In this document: piece by piece, positions 15,687-23,467 of the stretch
Numbering within the stretch: the stretch's first letter is position 1
Layout of the letters: each line of letters opens with the position of its first letter
NCBI GenBank assembly: GCA_024809215.1
Contig: JANUBW010000001.1
Coordinates: 1,840,841-1,904,840 of the forward strand
Reading direction: 5' to 3'
DNA: 64,000 nucleotides
From: Niastella sp. OAS944
GTDB taxonomy: Bacteria > Bacteroidota > Bacteroidia > Chitinophagales > Chitinophagaceae
Translations under genes and position numbers: made by a program
The notes under the pieces: model-generated
What the model was told of the DNA's origin: nothing
Databases searched by the model: none
Seen by the model: only the letters and a program-made list of their open reading frames with translations

Positions 15687-16250
15687 TTAAAGTAGCTTTT
15701 TTAAAGTTCGATTGAGGCTGCGGATGGTGATGCCTAAATAAGCAGCCATATCTTCTTTTGAAATATCAAGCCCCTGTGCTTTCTGTAATTCAAGCAACTT
15801 GGCCAACGTATGTTCTACCGTATGTAATTGTTGGAACGATGCGCGGGTAGAAGTATTGATGATGCGCTCAGCAAAAGAATCGAGCATTAATTTATTAAAC
15901 AACAGGTCTTTTTCCAGCAACGATCTTGTAAACGGAACTGAAATGGCATACACCTGCACCGGTGTTAACGCCTGAATATTACATAAACAAGGCATATTCT
16001 TTATAACCTCAATATCACCTATCACCTCCCCTTTTCCTAAAAACTCAACAATAAACCCCTTATCGTCGCCCTCATCGAAAAAACACTTGGTGATGCCTTC
16101 CTTTATTGAATATACTTTAGGTGCATTTTGCCCTTGTTGAAGTATCAATTGCCCCGCTGAAAATTCTTTAATAAGAATTTCCTCCTTCCGTTGCTGCGAA
16201 TTGTACAACTGTTCAAAATAACTTAGAAATGTATTATTGGTGCGAAGCAT
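15687..16250 (-). CDS. Crp/Fnr-family transcriptional regulator
   Basis: 187 residues: a cyclic-nucleotide-binding-like beta-roll (about 25-120, with GQLILQQGQNAPKVYSIKEG and GKGEVIGDIEVI) and a C-terminal helix-turn-helix (KEDMAAYLGITIRSLNRTLKKLL). The Arg needed for cAMP binding is not evident and there is no Fnr cysteine cluster, so the signal is unknown; Bacteroidota have many such members. It is slightly shorter than E. coli Crp (210). It is divergently transcribed from the HAD/acetyltransferase pair, and two palindromes in the 87-bp intergenic space (16262-16273, 16307-16332) are candidate binding sites, so it likely regulates itself and that pair. Confidence 0.88.
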   Translation of the reverse strand: MLRTNNTFLSYFEQLYNSQQRKEEILIKEFSAGQLILQQGQNAPKVYSIKEGITKCFFDEGDDKGFIVEFLGKGEVIGDIEVIKNMPCLCNIQALTPVQVYAISVPFTRSLLEKDLLFNKLMLDSFAERIINTSTRASFQQLHTVEHTLAKLLELQKAQGLDISKEDMAAYLGITIRSLNRTLKKLL

Positions 16251-16261
16251 ATGAACCGGCG

Positions 16262-16273
16262 GGACAAATGTCC
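16262..16273. promoter_or_regulatory. Palindrome before the Crp/Fnr gene
   Basis: GGACA-AA-TGTCC, arms of five bases, lies 12 bp upstream of the Crp/Fnr start codon. The placement suits autoregulation. It does not match the E. coli Crp or Fnr half sites. Confidence 0.4.
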
Positions 16274-16306
16274 TTTTTATTTATGACCAATCAATTCAAT
16301 TTTGCA

Positions 16307-16332
16307 TACTGGTTGTACAAAACTAACCAGTA
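16307..16332. promoter_or_regulatory. Long-spaced palindrome before the HAD gene
   Basis: Perfect 8-bp arms TACTGGTT (16307-16314) and AACCAGTA (16325-16332) with a 10-bp spacer. It ends five bases before the ATG at 16338, which also argues against a start at 16302. A dimeric regulator such as the adjacent Crp/Fnr protein could bind it. Confidence 0.5.
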
Positions 16333-16337
16333 AAACC

Positions 16338-17030
16338 ATGAGGAACAAAATAAAAACCATTGCATTTGATGCAGATGACACCCTGTGGGTAAATGAAACT
16401 TATTTCCAGGAAGCTGAGCAACGGTTCTGCGTTCTGCTGCAAGACCATATGCCGGCCTCAAATGCTTTACAGGAACTGTTTAGTACCGAAATGAAGAACC
16501 TGCCGCTGTACGGTTATGGTATTAAGGGCGTAATGCTTAGCATGATTGAAACTGTAACGCGGGTAACTGAAAGCAGGGCCAGTATGCAGTTGATCAATAA
16601 TATACTTGAAATGGGTCACGAAATATTGAACCGGCCTGTTGAGCTGCTGGAAGGGGTAGACGAAACGCTTGACCGCCTGCAAAGCAAGTATCAGTTGGTA
16701 ATGGCCACCAAAGGTGACCTGCTGGACCAGGAACGGAAAATTAAGAAATCGGGTATTCAGCATCGCTTTCATCATATTGAGATCATGAGCAATAAACAGG
16801 TAGAGAACTATGCAAAGCTTTTGCAATATCTGAATTGTTCACCTGAAAATTTTCTGATGCTGGGCAACTCGGTTAAATCAGATATATTGCCCGTGCTGGA
16901 ACTGCAGGCATTTGCCGCACACATTCCATTTACAGTTACCTGGCTGCATGAACAACATGAAACCAAACCCCAGCATCCCAATTTCTTTGAATTAAAAACT
17001 ATTAGCGAGATCCTTCATCACCTTGATTAA
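16338..17030 (+). CDS. HAD-superfamily hydrolase (phosphatase-like)
   Basis: 230 residues from ATG 16338 (MRNKIKTIAFDADDTLWVNE); an in-frame ATG 36 bp earlier lies inside the palindrome and is unlikely. Motif I is DADDTLW (nucleophile and acid Asp), motif II Thr is in VMATKGD, and motif IV is MLGNSVKSDILP. The helical cap lies between about residues 20 and 100. Predicted cytosolic phosphatase acting on a small phosphorylated metabolite; the substrate cannot be told. It is followed after 2 bp by the acetyltransferase gene, so the two form an operon divergent from the Crp/Fnr regulator. Confidence 0.85.
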   Translation: MRNKIKTIAFDADDTLWVNETYFQEAEQRFCVLLQDHMPASNALQELFSTEMKNLPLYGYGIKGVMLSMIETVTRVTESRASMQLINNILEMGHEILNRPVELLEGVDETLDRLQSKYQLVMATKGDLLDQERKIKKSGIQHRFHHIEIMSNKQVENYAKLLQYLNCSPENFLMLGNSVKSDILPVLELQAFAAHIPFTVTWLHEQHETKPQHPNFFELKTISEILHHLD

Positions 17031-17032
17031 TT

Positions 17033-17656
17033 ATGAAAACCCCAATAGATATAACCACCTGGGTCAGGAAAGATCATTATGAATTCTTTACACAATTTAC
17101 AGAGCCTTTTTTCGGTATTACTGCGAGCATAGATTGCACTGTTGCCTATCAGCATGCCAAAGATCATAAACTATCGTTCTACCTGTATTATCTTTACCGG
17201 GCATTAAAAGCTGCCAACGGCATAGAGAATTTTCGCTATCGTATTGTTGATAAAAAGGTGTACATGTACGATGTTGTAAATGCTTCGCCCACCGTTAATC
17301 GCCCCGATAACACTTTTGGGTTTTCTTATATGGATTTCAATGAAGATGAAGCCTTGTTCTATGAACATGCGAAACAGGTTATTGAAAAAGTAAAATATGA
17401 AAAAGGGCTGGTGCCTGCAGTAGCCGGTGAGAATGTTATTCATTTCTCCGCTTTACCCTGGATAGATTTCACTTCAGTATCACACGCAAGAAGTTTTACT
17501 TTTCCCGATAGCTGCCCAAAGATCTCGTTTGGAAAAATGACGGAAGAAAATGGTAAAAGAAAAATGCCAGTGTCGGTGCATGTGCACCATGCACTGGCAG
17601 ATGGATATCATGTAGGGTTATTTTATAATAAATTTCAGGAACTGATGAATGGGTAG
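17033..17656 (+). CDS. Chloramphenicol acetyltransferase-like (CatA-family) acyltransferase
   Basis: 207 residues, close to the 210-220 of type CatA enzymes. The active-site motif appears as VHVHHALADGYHV near residue 186 (family pattern HHxxxDG), with the second of the paired His as the likely base, and FTSVSHARSF and KISFGK nearby match the family. Acetyl-CoA dependent O-acetyl transfer by a trimer is the family reaction. True resistance enzymes carry HHAVCDG; here Val-Cys is Leu-Ala, and the gene is chromosomally paired with a HAD hydrolase, so a metabolic or unknown role is at least as likely as drug resistance. Confidence 0.82.
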   Translation: MKTPIDITTWVRKDHYEFFTQFTEPFFGITASIDCTVAYQHAKDHKLSFYLYYLYRALKAANGIENFRYRIVDKKVYMYDVVNASPTVNRPDNTFGFSYMDFNEDEALFYEHAKQVIEKVKYEKGLVPAVAGENVIHFSALPWIDFTSVSHARSFTFPDSCPKISFGKMTEENGKRKMPVSVHVHHALADGYHVGLFYNKFQELMNG

Positions 17657-17662
17657 TTATGT

Positions 17663-19270
17663 TTATAACCCTTTCACCAGTAATTCAAGCACTGCGGGGT
17701 TCATTCGCAGCTTTACCATACCCATGGGATGGAACCGTTTATTAGGATCGTTAAACGCTGCATACACTACTGTATACTCGTTATTGCCTTCGGGCAACAG
17801 GCATAAAGGTGTACGCATGGTGCTCCACCAGCGTTTTACTTTGGTGTGAATAGGAATATAGCGCGCCTCGCTCCAATGAATACCATCTTTTGAGAGTGTA
17901 TATCCCATCATATTTGGAAAATGATGTGAACCGCCATCGGGACCGCCATCAAACACTGTTATATAAACGCCATTCTTTAACTGGTAAACAATGGGGTTCT
18001 CAACAAACTCCGGGTTAATGCTTTTAATTGGGTTAATGGTAGTATCGAGGCGTGTCCAGGGCCCATCCATCGATGCAGACTTAGCCAAACCTATATACCA
18101 GCCAATGCCCAGCTTCTTTGGATAATCGGCCCAGGTTGCATAAGGGAAGGCGCCAGAATAAAATCCTAACCAACCATCTTTTACCGGGAAGGGATAAAAA
18201 GAAGCTACACCCTGCCGGCCTTCCCAGGGTTGCGAATCGAGCCCCGGTTCCATGATCAGCTGGCCTTCATCGTAAGGACCGCCAACACCATTAATTCCTT
18301 TTGTTTGTGATTTAGTACACCAGATACGGCCGAATGAGTGATTAGGTCTTATATTTCGATCTACAGTATACGTAAGATAATAACCATACCAGCGGTCTTC
18401 CTTTTCATTGAACACCGCATTGTACGACCAAATAGCACCCCGGCGATCATTCATAGGGTTATCTTCCTCAACAACTGCATAATTACCGCTTGCCTGGTAA
18501 ATGGTGCCTACCCTTTTCCAGTGAATGGCGTCGGTGCTTTCCCAATGACCAATACGGGTCTTTACACGATCGTGATACGATTCAACACCTTTTTGACCGG
18601 CGCGTTCCGTTGGGAACATATGGTAGGTATTGCCCACTTTAACACAGGTGCCGCCTTCAAAACCGCCCTGTATATCTTCGGTACCCGGCATACCTTCATC
18701 TACCACCGGTTTATCGGGTCCGCCAACGATCTCAAATAACTGTAAGCTATCGGTAAAACCATCGGTAATGAATGGACGCCACTGGCGGCCATCGGGCAAT
18801 TTTGCATTTTGATGCGGCAATGGTACACCCGCTTTTAAAACCCCGGCAACAAAACCATCGGGGTTTTGATAGTTCACGGTTTGCCATCCTTTTTTAAAAG
18901 GCACACTATAAATATTATAAGGCGGCAACCCGGTAATAGTTAATGCGCTATCGATAACCAACTTTGCATTGGGCAGGTTGAGTTGCTGACCTTGCGGCAG
19001 GGCAACCAACACCTGTACATTTTCATCAAATTTTAATTGTATTGAAGACGCGCCATCCTTACCTGCTGCCCCGTTAAGCGCAGTAAGCACCGGCGCCATT
19101 CGAACAATTGAATTCTTTTTACCCCAAAAAGGATAACCGGGATTCATTATACGGAAGGTATGTACCTGTGGCTTTGTGGTGAACTTAACAGGCTGCAGCG
19201 CCTGCGATACAGCGAAGAACGGAGTGAGAACAACAAATATTAAAAGGAAGCACAGTCTGCAATTGATCAT
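17663..19270 (-). CDS. Secreted five-bladed-propeller glycoside hydrolase (GH43/GH32-like fold)
   Basis: 535 residues with a Sec signal (cleaved near VSQA, residue 24). After about 150 residues of beta-rich leader comes a propeller with typical blades: GGFEGGTCVKVGNTYHMF (about 205-222), IGHWESTDAIHWKRVGTIYQ, WSYNAVFNEKEDRWYGYYLTY and PEFVENPIVYQLKNGVYITV. Acidic residues in GGFEGG, ERAG and PEFVENP are candidate catalytic groups. This kind of protein is annotated as glycosyl hydrolase of the furanosidase superfamily; family number and substrate are uncertain. It stands alone, converging on the acetyltransferase gene, with only 6 bp between the two stops. Confidence 0.7.
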   Translation of the reverse strand: MINCRLCFLLIFVVLTPFFAVSQALQPVKFTTKPQVHTFRIMNPGYPFWGKKNSIVRMAPVLTALNGAAGKDGASSIQLKFDENVQVLVALPQGQQLNLPNAKLVIDSALTITGLPPYNIYSVPFKKGWQTVNYQNPDGFVAGVLKAGVPLPHQNAKLPDGRQWRPFITDGFTDSLQLFEIVGGPDKPVVDEGMPGTEDIQGGFEGGTCVKVGNTYHMFPTERAGQKGVESYHDRVKTRIGHWESTDAIHWKRVGTIYQASGNYAVVEEDNPMNDRRGAIWSYNAVFNEKEDRWYGYYLTYTVDRNIRPNHSFGRIWCTKSQTKGINGVGGPYDEGQLIMEPGLDSQPWEGRQGVASFYPFPVKDGWLGFYSGAFPYATWADYPKKLGIGWYIGLAKSASMDGPWTRLDTTINPIKSINPEFVENPIVYQLKNGVYITVFDGGPDGGSHHFPNMMGYTLSKDGIHWSEARYIPIHTKVKRWWSTMRTPLCLLPEGNNEYTVVYAAFNDPNKRFHPMGMVKLRMNPAVLELLVKGL

Positions 19271-19343
19271 ATGACACTTGTTTTCAATTGGCTAAAAATA
19301 AAGCATGTCATTAAATAATTGTCCTGTGCTGTCCCGTGACCTA

Positions 19344-20066
19344 CTATTTATTCGGCAGGCCCTGAATAAACTCCAGGTCTTTTTTAGTTAGCCCTTCTCC
19401 ATCTGTTATATTCCATAAAGCTTCCTGAATAAAATCTTCATTAAGAAAATAATCGTCGTTGTTGCCTGCAGGATATGCGCTGAACGAGATCTTTTTACCC
19501 GAGAGTTTTTTAATAAAATCTTTTATCAGCTCCGAATTGGTTACCGTAGCAAACTTATATTTGGCAGATGCACTGGAAGGTTTACGGGCAGCATTCAAAC
19601 AAAGCATCATTAGCGATACCTGGCAATCGGAACCGCCACTGCCCGGTTGTACAGGCGGAATGGTTACAAGTACTTTTTCTATCAATAATCCATGTTGAAA
19701 ACCTTCGGATGCAGTTGTGATCACCAGTCCGGCGGGGAATACAACCTGAATTGGCGAAGATCCTGTATCGCGATGCAACTTTATTTTTACCACCACATTA
19801 AAGCCCTGTCCGTCAAATACACAATCCTGGCCCGAAACGCCGTCTTCATTACCAACAATATCACCTTTTAATGAAATACCCGCCGGCAATTTAAATGCTT
19901 CGCCCTGTGGTGTACCAGCAGCATTGCCCATGCCTGGTATTTGCGAAGGCTTTTCATTACCCGGTGCTGTTGTATCCTTATCATTGCCCTTGTTACACGA
20001 ATAATTAGCAACAGCCATCAAACTAACTATCATAAAACACAACACGTACAAACATTTTCTTTTCAT
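19344..20066 (-). CDS. Lipoprotein of unknown function with a thioester-domain-like C-terminal motif
   Basis: 240 residues from ATG 20066 (MKRKCLYVLCFMIVSLM); the upstream ATG at 20114 lacks a signal-like start. Lipobox-like NYSCNK gives an acylated Cys. A Pro/Gly-rich linker is followed by a beta-rich domain with CVFDGQGFNVVVKIKL and MMLCLNAARKPSS, and it ends FIQEALWNITDGEGLT. The CLNAARKPS plus Q-x-A-(I/L)-W-x-x-T-D-G arrangement recalls thioester (TED-like) surface proteins, in which a Cys and a Gln form an internal thioester. This is a weak resemblance only. It is divergent from another lipoprotein gene at 20296. Confidence 0.6.
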   Translation of the reverse strand: MKRKCLYVLCFMIVSLMAVANYSCNKGNDKDTTAPGNEKPSQIPGMGNAAGTPQGEAFKLPAGISLKGDIVGNEDGVSGQDCVFDGQGFNVVVKIKLHRDTGSSPIQVVFPAGLVITTASEGFQHGLLIEKVLVTIPPVQPGSGGSDCQVSLMMLCLNAARKPSSASAKYKFATVTNSELIKDFIKKLSGKKISFSAYPAGNNDDYFLNEDFIQEALWNITDGEGLTKKDLEFIQGLPNK

Positions 20067-20152
20067 ATAAACGATTAAATATTTAACTAAAGGTATTATG
20101 CGCATCCATTGCATTCATTCGTTGCGCTCCGGAATGCATCTTCAGCCATACG

Positions 20153-20164
20153 AATTGTACAATT
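20153..20164. promoter_or_regulatory. Twelve-base palindrome between divergent lipoprotein genes
   Basis: AATTGTACAATT is perfectly self-complementary and lies midway between the two divergent starts (20066 and 20296). It could be an operator for both genes. The word GAATTGTAC also occurs at 44171 in the PUL promoter region. Confidence 0.35.
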
Positions 20165-20295
20165 TCACAACAGAGCTGATTCACTTGAACATCGTATAAC
20201 GGCAATAAGGCATTCAAATCAGTCAGTTCAACGCTCATCGATATCATCGTTTCAATGATGCCGTTACTTTTATAGAAACATTTATGCAACAGATC

Positions 20296-21054
20296 ATGAA
20301 AACAAAAAAGAAACTATGGCCATTGGGTTTGCTGTTGGCAAGCGGCATTATTACCATTGCACCGCTAACAGCCTGTCATAAAAACGATGACAAACCCAAT
20401 AATACAGGCGAAGAAAAAGGTTATGTTACCGGTATTGTAACCGATACAAAAGGGCAACCTATACCGGGTGCGTCAATCGTTATAGACAATACACTTATTT
20501 ATAACTCAAACCTGCTTGCTAATTCTGATGCCGGCGGAAAATATAAAGTAAAACTATCCGGCGCCTTTACCTGGGTAGCTACCGCCACTATGAGCAAGAC
20601 CTATAATGGCAAAACCTATAAATACGATCTGCATCCAGAAAAAGATGAAGCATTTACTTCCGATGGCGGTGTACGTAATTTCAGTTGGAAGATCAGTGGC
20701 AACAAACCCGGCAGCACAGGTTATTATGGCGCTATGATACAATTGCAAAGCGCCTTTGGCAGTTCCATTATGGCCGAGGATATTGAATTCACGCTTACCC
20801 CATCGGGACCGCTTATTGATGGTTCCAGCGGTCAAACACTTTCACTTAAGAGTGGAGCACCCAGAACGGAGAACTATTATAAACTGGCCGATATTCCATT
20901 AGGCCGCTACACCATGAAAGCCAAATACAATGGGCAATACTTAAAACTGCTTAATACGATCACCAATGATAAGGGTACGGAACTAGTGATAAATTTTGAA
21001 CCCCAAACCTCAGACGGTTATTGCAGAAACTGCACAGTTGTTCAGTATGAATAA
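20296..21054 (+). CDS. Lipoprotein with carboxypeptidase-regulatory-like (Ig-like) domain
   Basis: 252 residues from ATG 20296 (MKTKKKLWPLGLLLASGII). Lipobox PLTACHK gives the acylated Cys. The first domain (about 42-110) is a CarboxypepD_reg-like fold: GYVTGIVTDTKGQPIPGASI, then GGKYKVKL. The rest is beta-rich and ends in a Cys pair (YCRNCT). No enzyme motif is visible. Such proteins sit on the cell surface and may bind other surface components. It has one neighbour on each side in opposite orientation and no operon partner. Confidence 0.7.
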   Translation: MKTKKKLWPLGLLLASGIITIAPLTACHKNDDKPNNTGEEKGYVTGIVTDTKGQPIPGASIVIDNTLIYNSNLLANSDAGGKYKVKLSGAFTWVATATMSKTYNGKTYKYDLHPEKDEAFTSDGGVRNFSWKISGNKPGSTGYYGAMIQLQSAFGSSIMAEDIEFTLTPSGPLIDGSSGQTLSLKSGAPRTENYYKLADIPLGRYTMKAKYNGQYLKLLNTITNDKGTELVINFEPQTSDGYCRNCTVVQYE

Positions 21055-21067
21055 TGGTTATGGGGAA

Positions 21068-21445
21068 TTATTCCCCTAACCATTTTTTAAAATCGGCTGT
21101 CTTTAACCGGCTAACAATAATATCGTCGTGAGATGCGGGTTGAACAAACACTTTTAATTTACCATTGAACCAGGTATGTATTTTATCAATATGGTGGTAA
21201 TTGATGATGAATTGCCGGTTCACCCGAAAGAAGGTTTTTGACTCTACCCGGCCCTCAATTTCATCGAGGTGTTTGTCGATAATAAGGTCTTTATTGTCGC
21301 AGGTCTTTATGTATTGAAATTTATCGCGGGTATAAAAATAAGCGATCTGGCTTATATGCACAGGCGTAAGCCTTGTGCCGTTCTTTATAAGGAATCGTTC
21401 CTTGGAAGTTGCTGGTGACATACGTAGTAAAGGTTTCTGCATCAA
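21068..21445 (-). CDS. Stand-alone LytTR DNA-binding domain protein
   Basis: 125 residues, almost all of it a LytTR domain: RFLIKNGTRLTPVHISQIAYFYTRDKFQYI, KTFFRVNRQFIINYHHIDKI and DDIIVSRLKTADFKKWLG. There is no receiver domain. The true start may be one of the later Met codons (MSPATS). It lies about 100 bp downstream of a complete LytTR sensor/regulator pair in the same orientation. It may compete for or share DNA sites with the full response regulator (inference). Confidence 0.85.
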   Translation of the reverse strand: MMQKPLLRMSPATSKERFLIKNGTRLTPVHISQIAYFYTRDKFQYIKTCDNKDLIIDKHLDEIEGRVESKTFFRVNRQFIINYHHIDKIHTWFNGKLKVFVQPASHDDIIVSRLKTADFKKWLGE

Positions 21446-21548
21446 ACCTACGTATAGAATTATGCTGTAAATAGCAGGAACCGACCAATGGCACTATAAT
21501 ACTATCAATTACATTATTGCTCGATAGATGCTTTTATTATTATCCTGA

Positions 21549-22280
21549 TCAAAAGACACGTTTCTTTATTTCATCCATATACCCGCGGCTTACGTTGAGC
21601 GCTTTTTCATTTTTCAGAATAACCTGGGCAGTGGCGCCTTCCTTTATTACTTCCTTTATATGTATAAGATTCACGATGTGCGAACGGTGAATGCGAATGA
21701 AATGGGCAGGGTTTAAACGTTGCTCAAGTATACCAATGCCATAGTTGCTTAAATAACTTTTAGCAGCAGTATGTATGCGGGTATAATCTTTATCGGCTTC
21801 AAGGTAAATGATCTCCTCTGTATTCAGTCCGGTTAACTTATTACCGTTCTCCACTAATATACGCGAAGGATAAGCGCTGCCGGTTATTTCATCAGCCACC
21901 TTTCTTGCTTCCGTGTAACCGCCATTGGGCTGGGTAAGCGCCCTTGCTACGGCAATATTAAAGCGTTCTGCCGTATAGGGCTTTAGTAAATAGTCGAGCG
22001 CATTGGCATCAAAAGCTTTCAATGCATATTGGTCGTAAGCCGTGGTGAAAATGATCTGAGGTATATGTATCATTTGCTGTACCACCTGAAAACCGCTCAG
22101 CCCTGGCATTTGAATATCCAGAAAAATAAGGTCAGGTTCCAGTTTGTTGATCATGGCTACTGCTTCAAAGCCATTCTCGCATTCCCCTTCAATTTTAAAT
22201 TCGGTGAAGGGCGTAATATATTGCCTTATCAAATGACGCGCATCCTGTTCATCATCGATGATCAATACTTTCTTCATCAC
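21549..22280 (-). CDS. LytTR-family response regulator
   Basis: 243 residues. The receiver domain has acidic residues DDEQD, phosphoacceptor Asp55 (LIFLDIQMPG) and the conserved Lys in YLLKPYT. The C-terminal LytTR domain (about 140-240) has ILVENGNKLTGLNTEEIIYL, FIRIHRSHIVNL and NVSRGYMDEIKKR. It is translationally coupled to the kinase gene: the ATG at 22280 overlaps the kinase stop by four bases. It would regulate promoters nearby, perhaps the exported proteins at 23468-25849 (inference). Confidence 0.94.
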   Translation of the reverse strand: MMKKVLIIDDEQDARHLIRQYITPFTEFKIEGECENGFEAVAMINKLEPDLIFLDIQMPGLSGFQVVQQMIHIPQIIFTTAYDQYALKAFDANALDYLLKPYTAERFNIAVARALTQPNGGYTEARKVADEITGSAYPSRILVENGNKLTGLNTEEIIYLEADKDYTRIHTAAKSYLSNYGIGILEQRLNPAHFIRIHRSHIVNLIHIKEVIKEGATAQVILKNEKALNVSRGYMDEIKKRVF

Positions 22281-23383
22281 TGTTTTGCCGTTATTGGAAT
22301 TTTAAAAGAAAAAGTTAGTCCCTGCCCGTTCTGCTTAACCTGTAATTCTTCCTGGTATAATTTATCTAACCGCCGCTGAATGTTCTTTAACCCAAAGCCT
22401 TTATCAAATAGCGTGCTCAATGGCTTATTGTAGCCCACGCCACTGTCGCTTACAATAATTCGTACAAAACCCAATTCCTCCTTAAAGGCGATCATTACGG
22501 TTCCTCCTTCTACTTTGGGACTGATGCCATGTTTTATTGCGTTCTCAACCAATGGCTGTACCAGCATAGGCGGTATGGGTGTTGACAATACCTGTTGATC
22601 GATGCTGTACTCAATTTGCAACCGGTTACCAAAGCGATGTTTCTCCAATGCCAGCCAGGTTTTTATAAACAGCAGTTCTTCTTCCAATGAAACTACAGGC
22701 CGCTCACTTGCATGTAACGCATAGCGAAACGTATCGGCCAGTTTAGAAATAAGCACGCGGGTATTTTCCAATTCAGGCGGCACCGAAGCGCTGATGGAGT
22801 TTAGGGTGTTAAATAAAAAATGCGGTTCTATCTGCGCTTTCAATGCCTTTATTTCGCTTTGGTAAGCCAGCTCTTTTAACTCGTGCTCTTTCTTTAACTG
22901 CGCCTTTGTATGCAGCCAGAAATTATACGCATGAAAAAGCGCGAAATAAGAGAAATAGGTAATGAGCAGCGAATAAAAATCTGAAAGTATGGCCGCATGT
23001 GCATAGGCATCTTTTAAAATGAACGTTTTTGCAAAGTATACAATACCAATTACCATACTGCCATAAATAACGCTATAGAAACAATGCAGTATGATCTTAT
23101 AATACAGCTTGAGTTTTTTAAATGCTATGAACGTCAGCCACCAGAAAGGGATTAAGCCAATGGCCTTCGACATTACAACAAAGAACTGTATGAGTGCAAA
23201 CTTTTTCAGGGTAAGGGTTGGATTATTTTTAAATACATCGCCAAAGTAATACAGGCTGCCTAAGATCACCGGCCAAATGGCATGAAATACAAAGAACACC
23301 AATGCTTCTCCGATACTGAAGCCCGGAAATACTCTTTTATTCAAAATACGCCGCCACCTGGCATTTGGTCCCATACAATACAA
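22277..23383 (-). CDS. LytS/YehU-type sensor histidine kinase
   Basis: 368 residues. Four membrane helices lie within about residues 25-160, followed by a short coiled linker, the His_kinase domain with HFLFNTLNSISASVP (phosphoacceptor His about residue 191), and an HATPase_c domain with ENAIKHGISP and SDSGVGY. No separate extracellular sensor domain, so the signal is probably sensed in the membrane. It phosphorylates the LytTR regulator encoded immediately downstream (4-bp overlap). A terminator at 23410-23441 separates it from the surface-protein genes upstream. Confidence 0.93.
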   Translation of the reverse strand: MYCMGPNARWRRILNKRVFPGFSIGEALVFFVFHAIWPVILGSLYYFGDVFKNNPTLTLKKFALIQFFVVMSKAIGLIPFWWLTFIAFKKLKLYYKIILHCFYSVIYGSMVIGIVYFAKTFILKDAYAHAAILSDFYSLLITYFSYFALFHAYNFWLHTKAQLKKEHELKELAYQSEIKALKAQIEPHFLFNTLNSISASVPPELENTRVLISKLADTFRYALHASERPVVSLEEELLFIKTWLALEKHRFGNRLQIEYSIDQQVLSTPIPPMLVQPLVENAIKHGISPKVEGGTVMIAFKEELGFVRIIVSDSGVGYNKPLSTLFDKGFGLKNIQRRLDKLYQEELQVKQNGQGLTFSFKIPITAKQ

Positions 23384-23409
23384 TTTTAAAATCGCTGCTT
23401 CCTTATACC

Positions 23410-23441
23410 AATAAAGCCCTCAAAAAAGAGAGGGCCTTATT
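23410..23441 (-). terminator. Terminator of the surface-protein operon
   Basis: Twelve-base arms (23410-23421, 23430-23441; one mismatch) with loop AAAAAAGA-type, 27 bp after the stop of the T9SS protein. The trailing T-run on the minus strand is short (TTTATT). Confidence 0.6.
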
Positions 23442-23467
23442 GTCTGAGCCATAAATGTAAACAAAAT

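Noticed and set aside
17033..17656. Calling the CatA-like gene an antibiotic-resistance determinant
   Set aside because: Only family-level similarity; active-site neighbours differ from resistance enzymes and it sits in a metabolic-looking operon.
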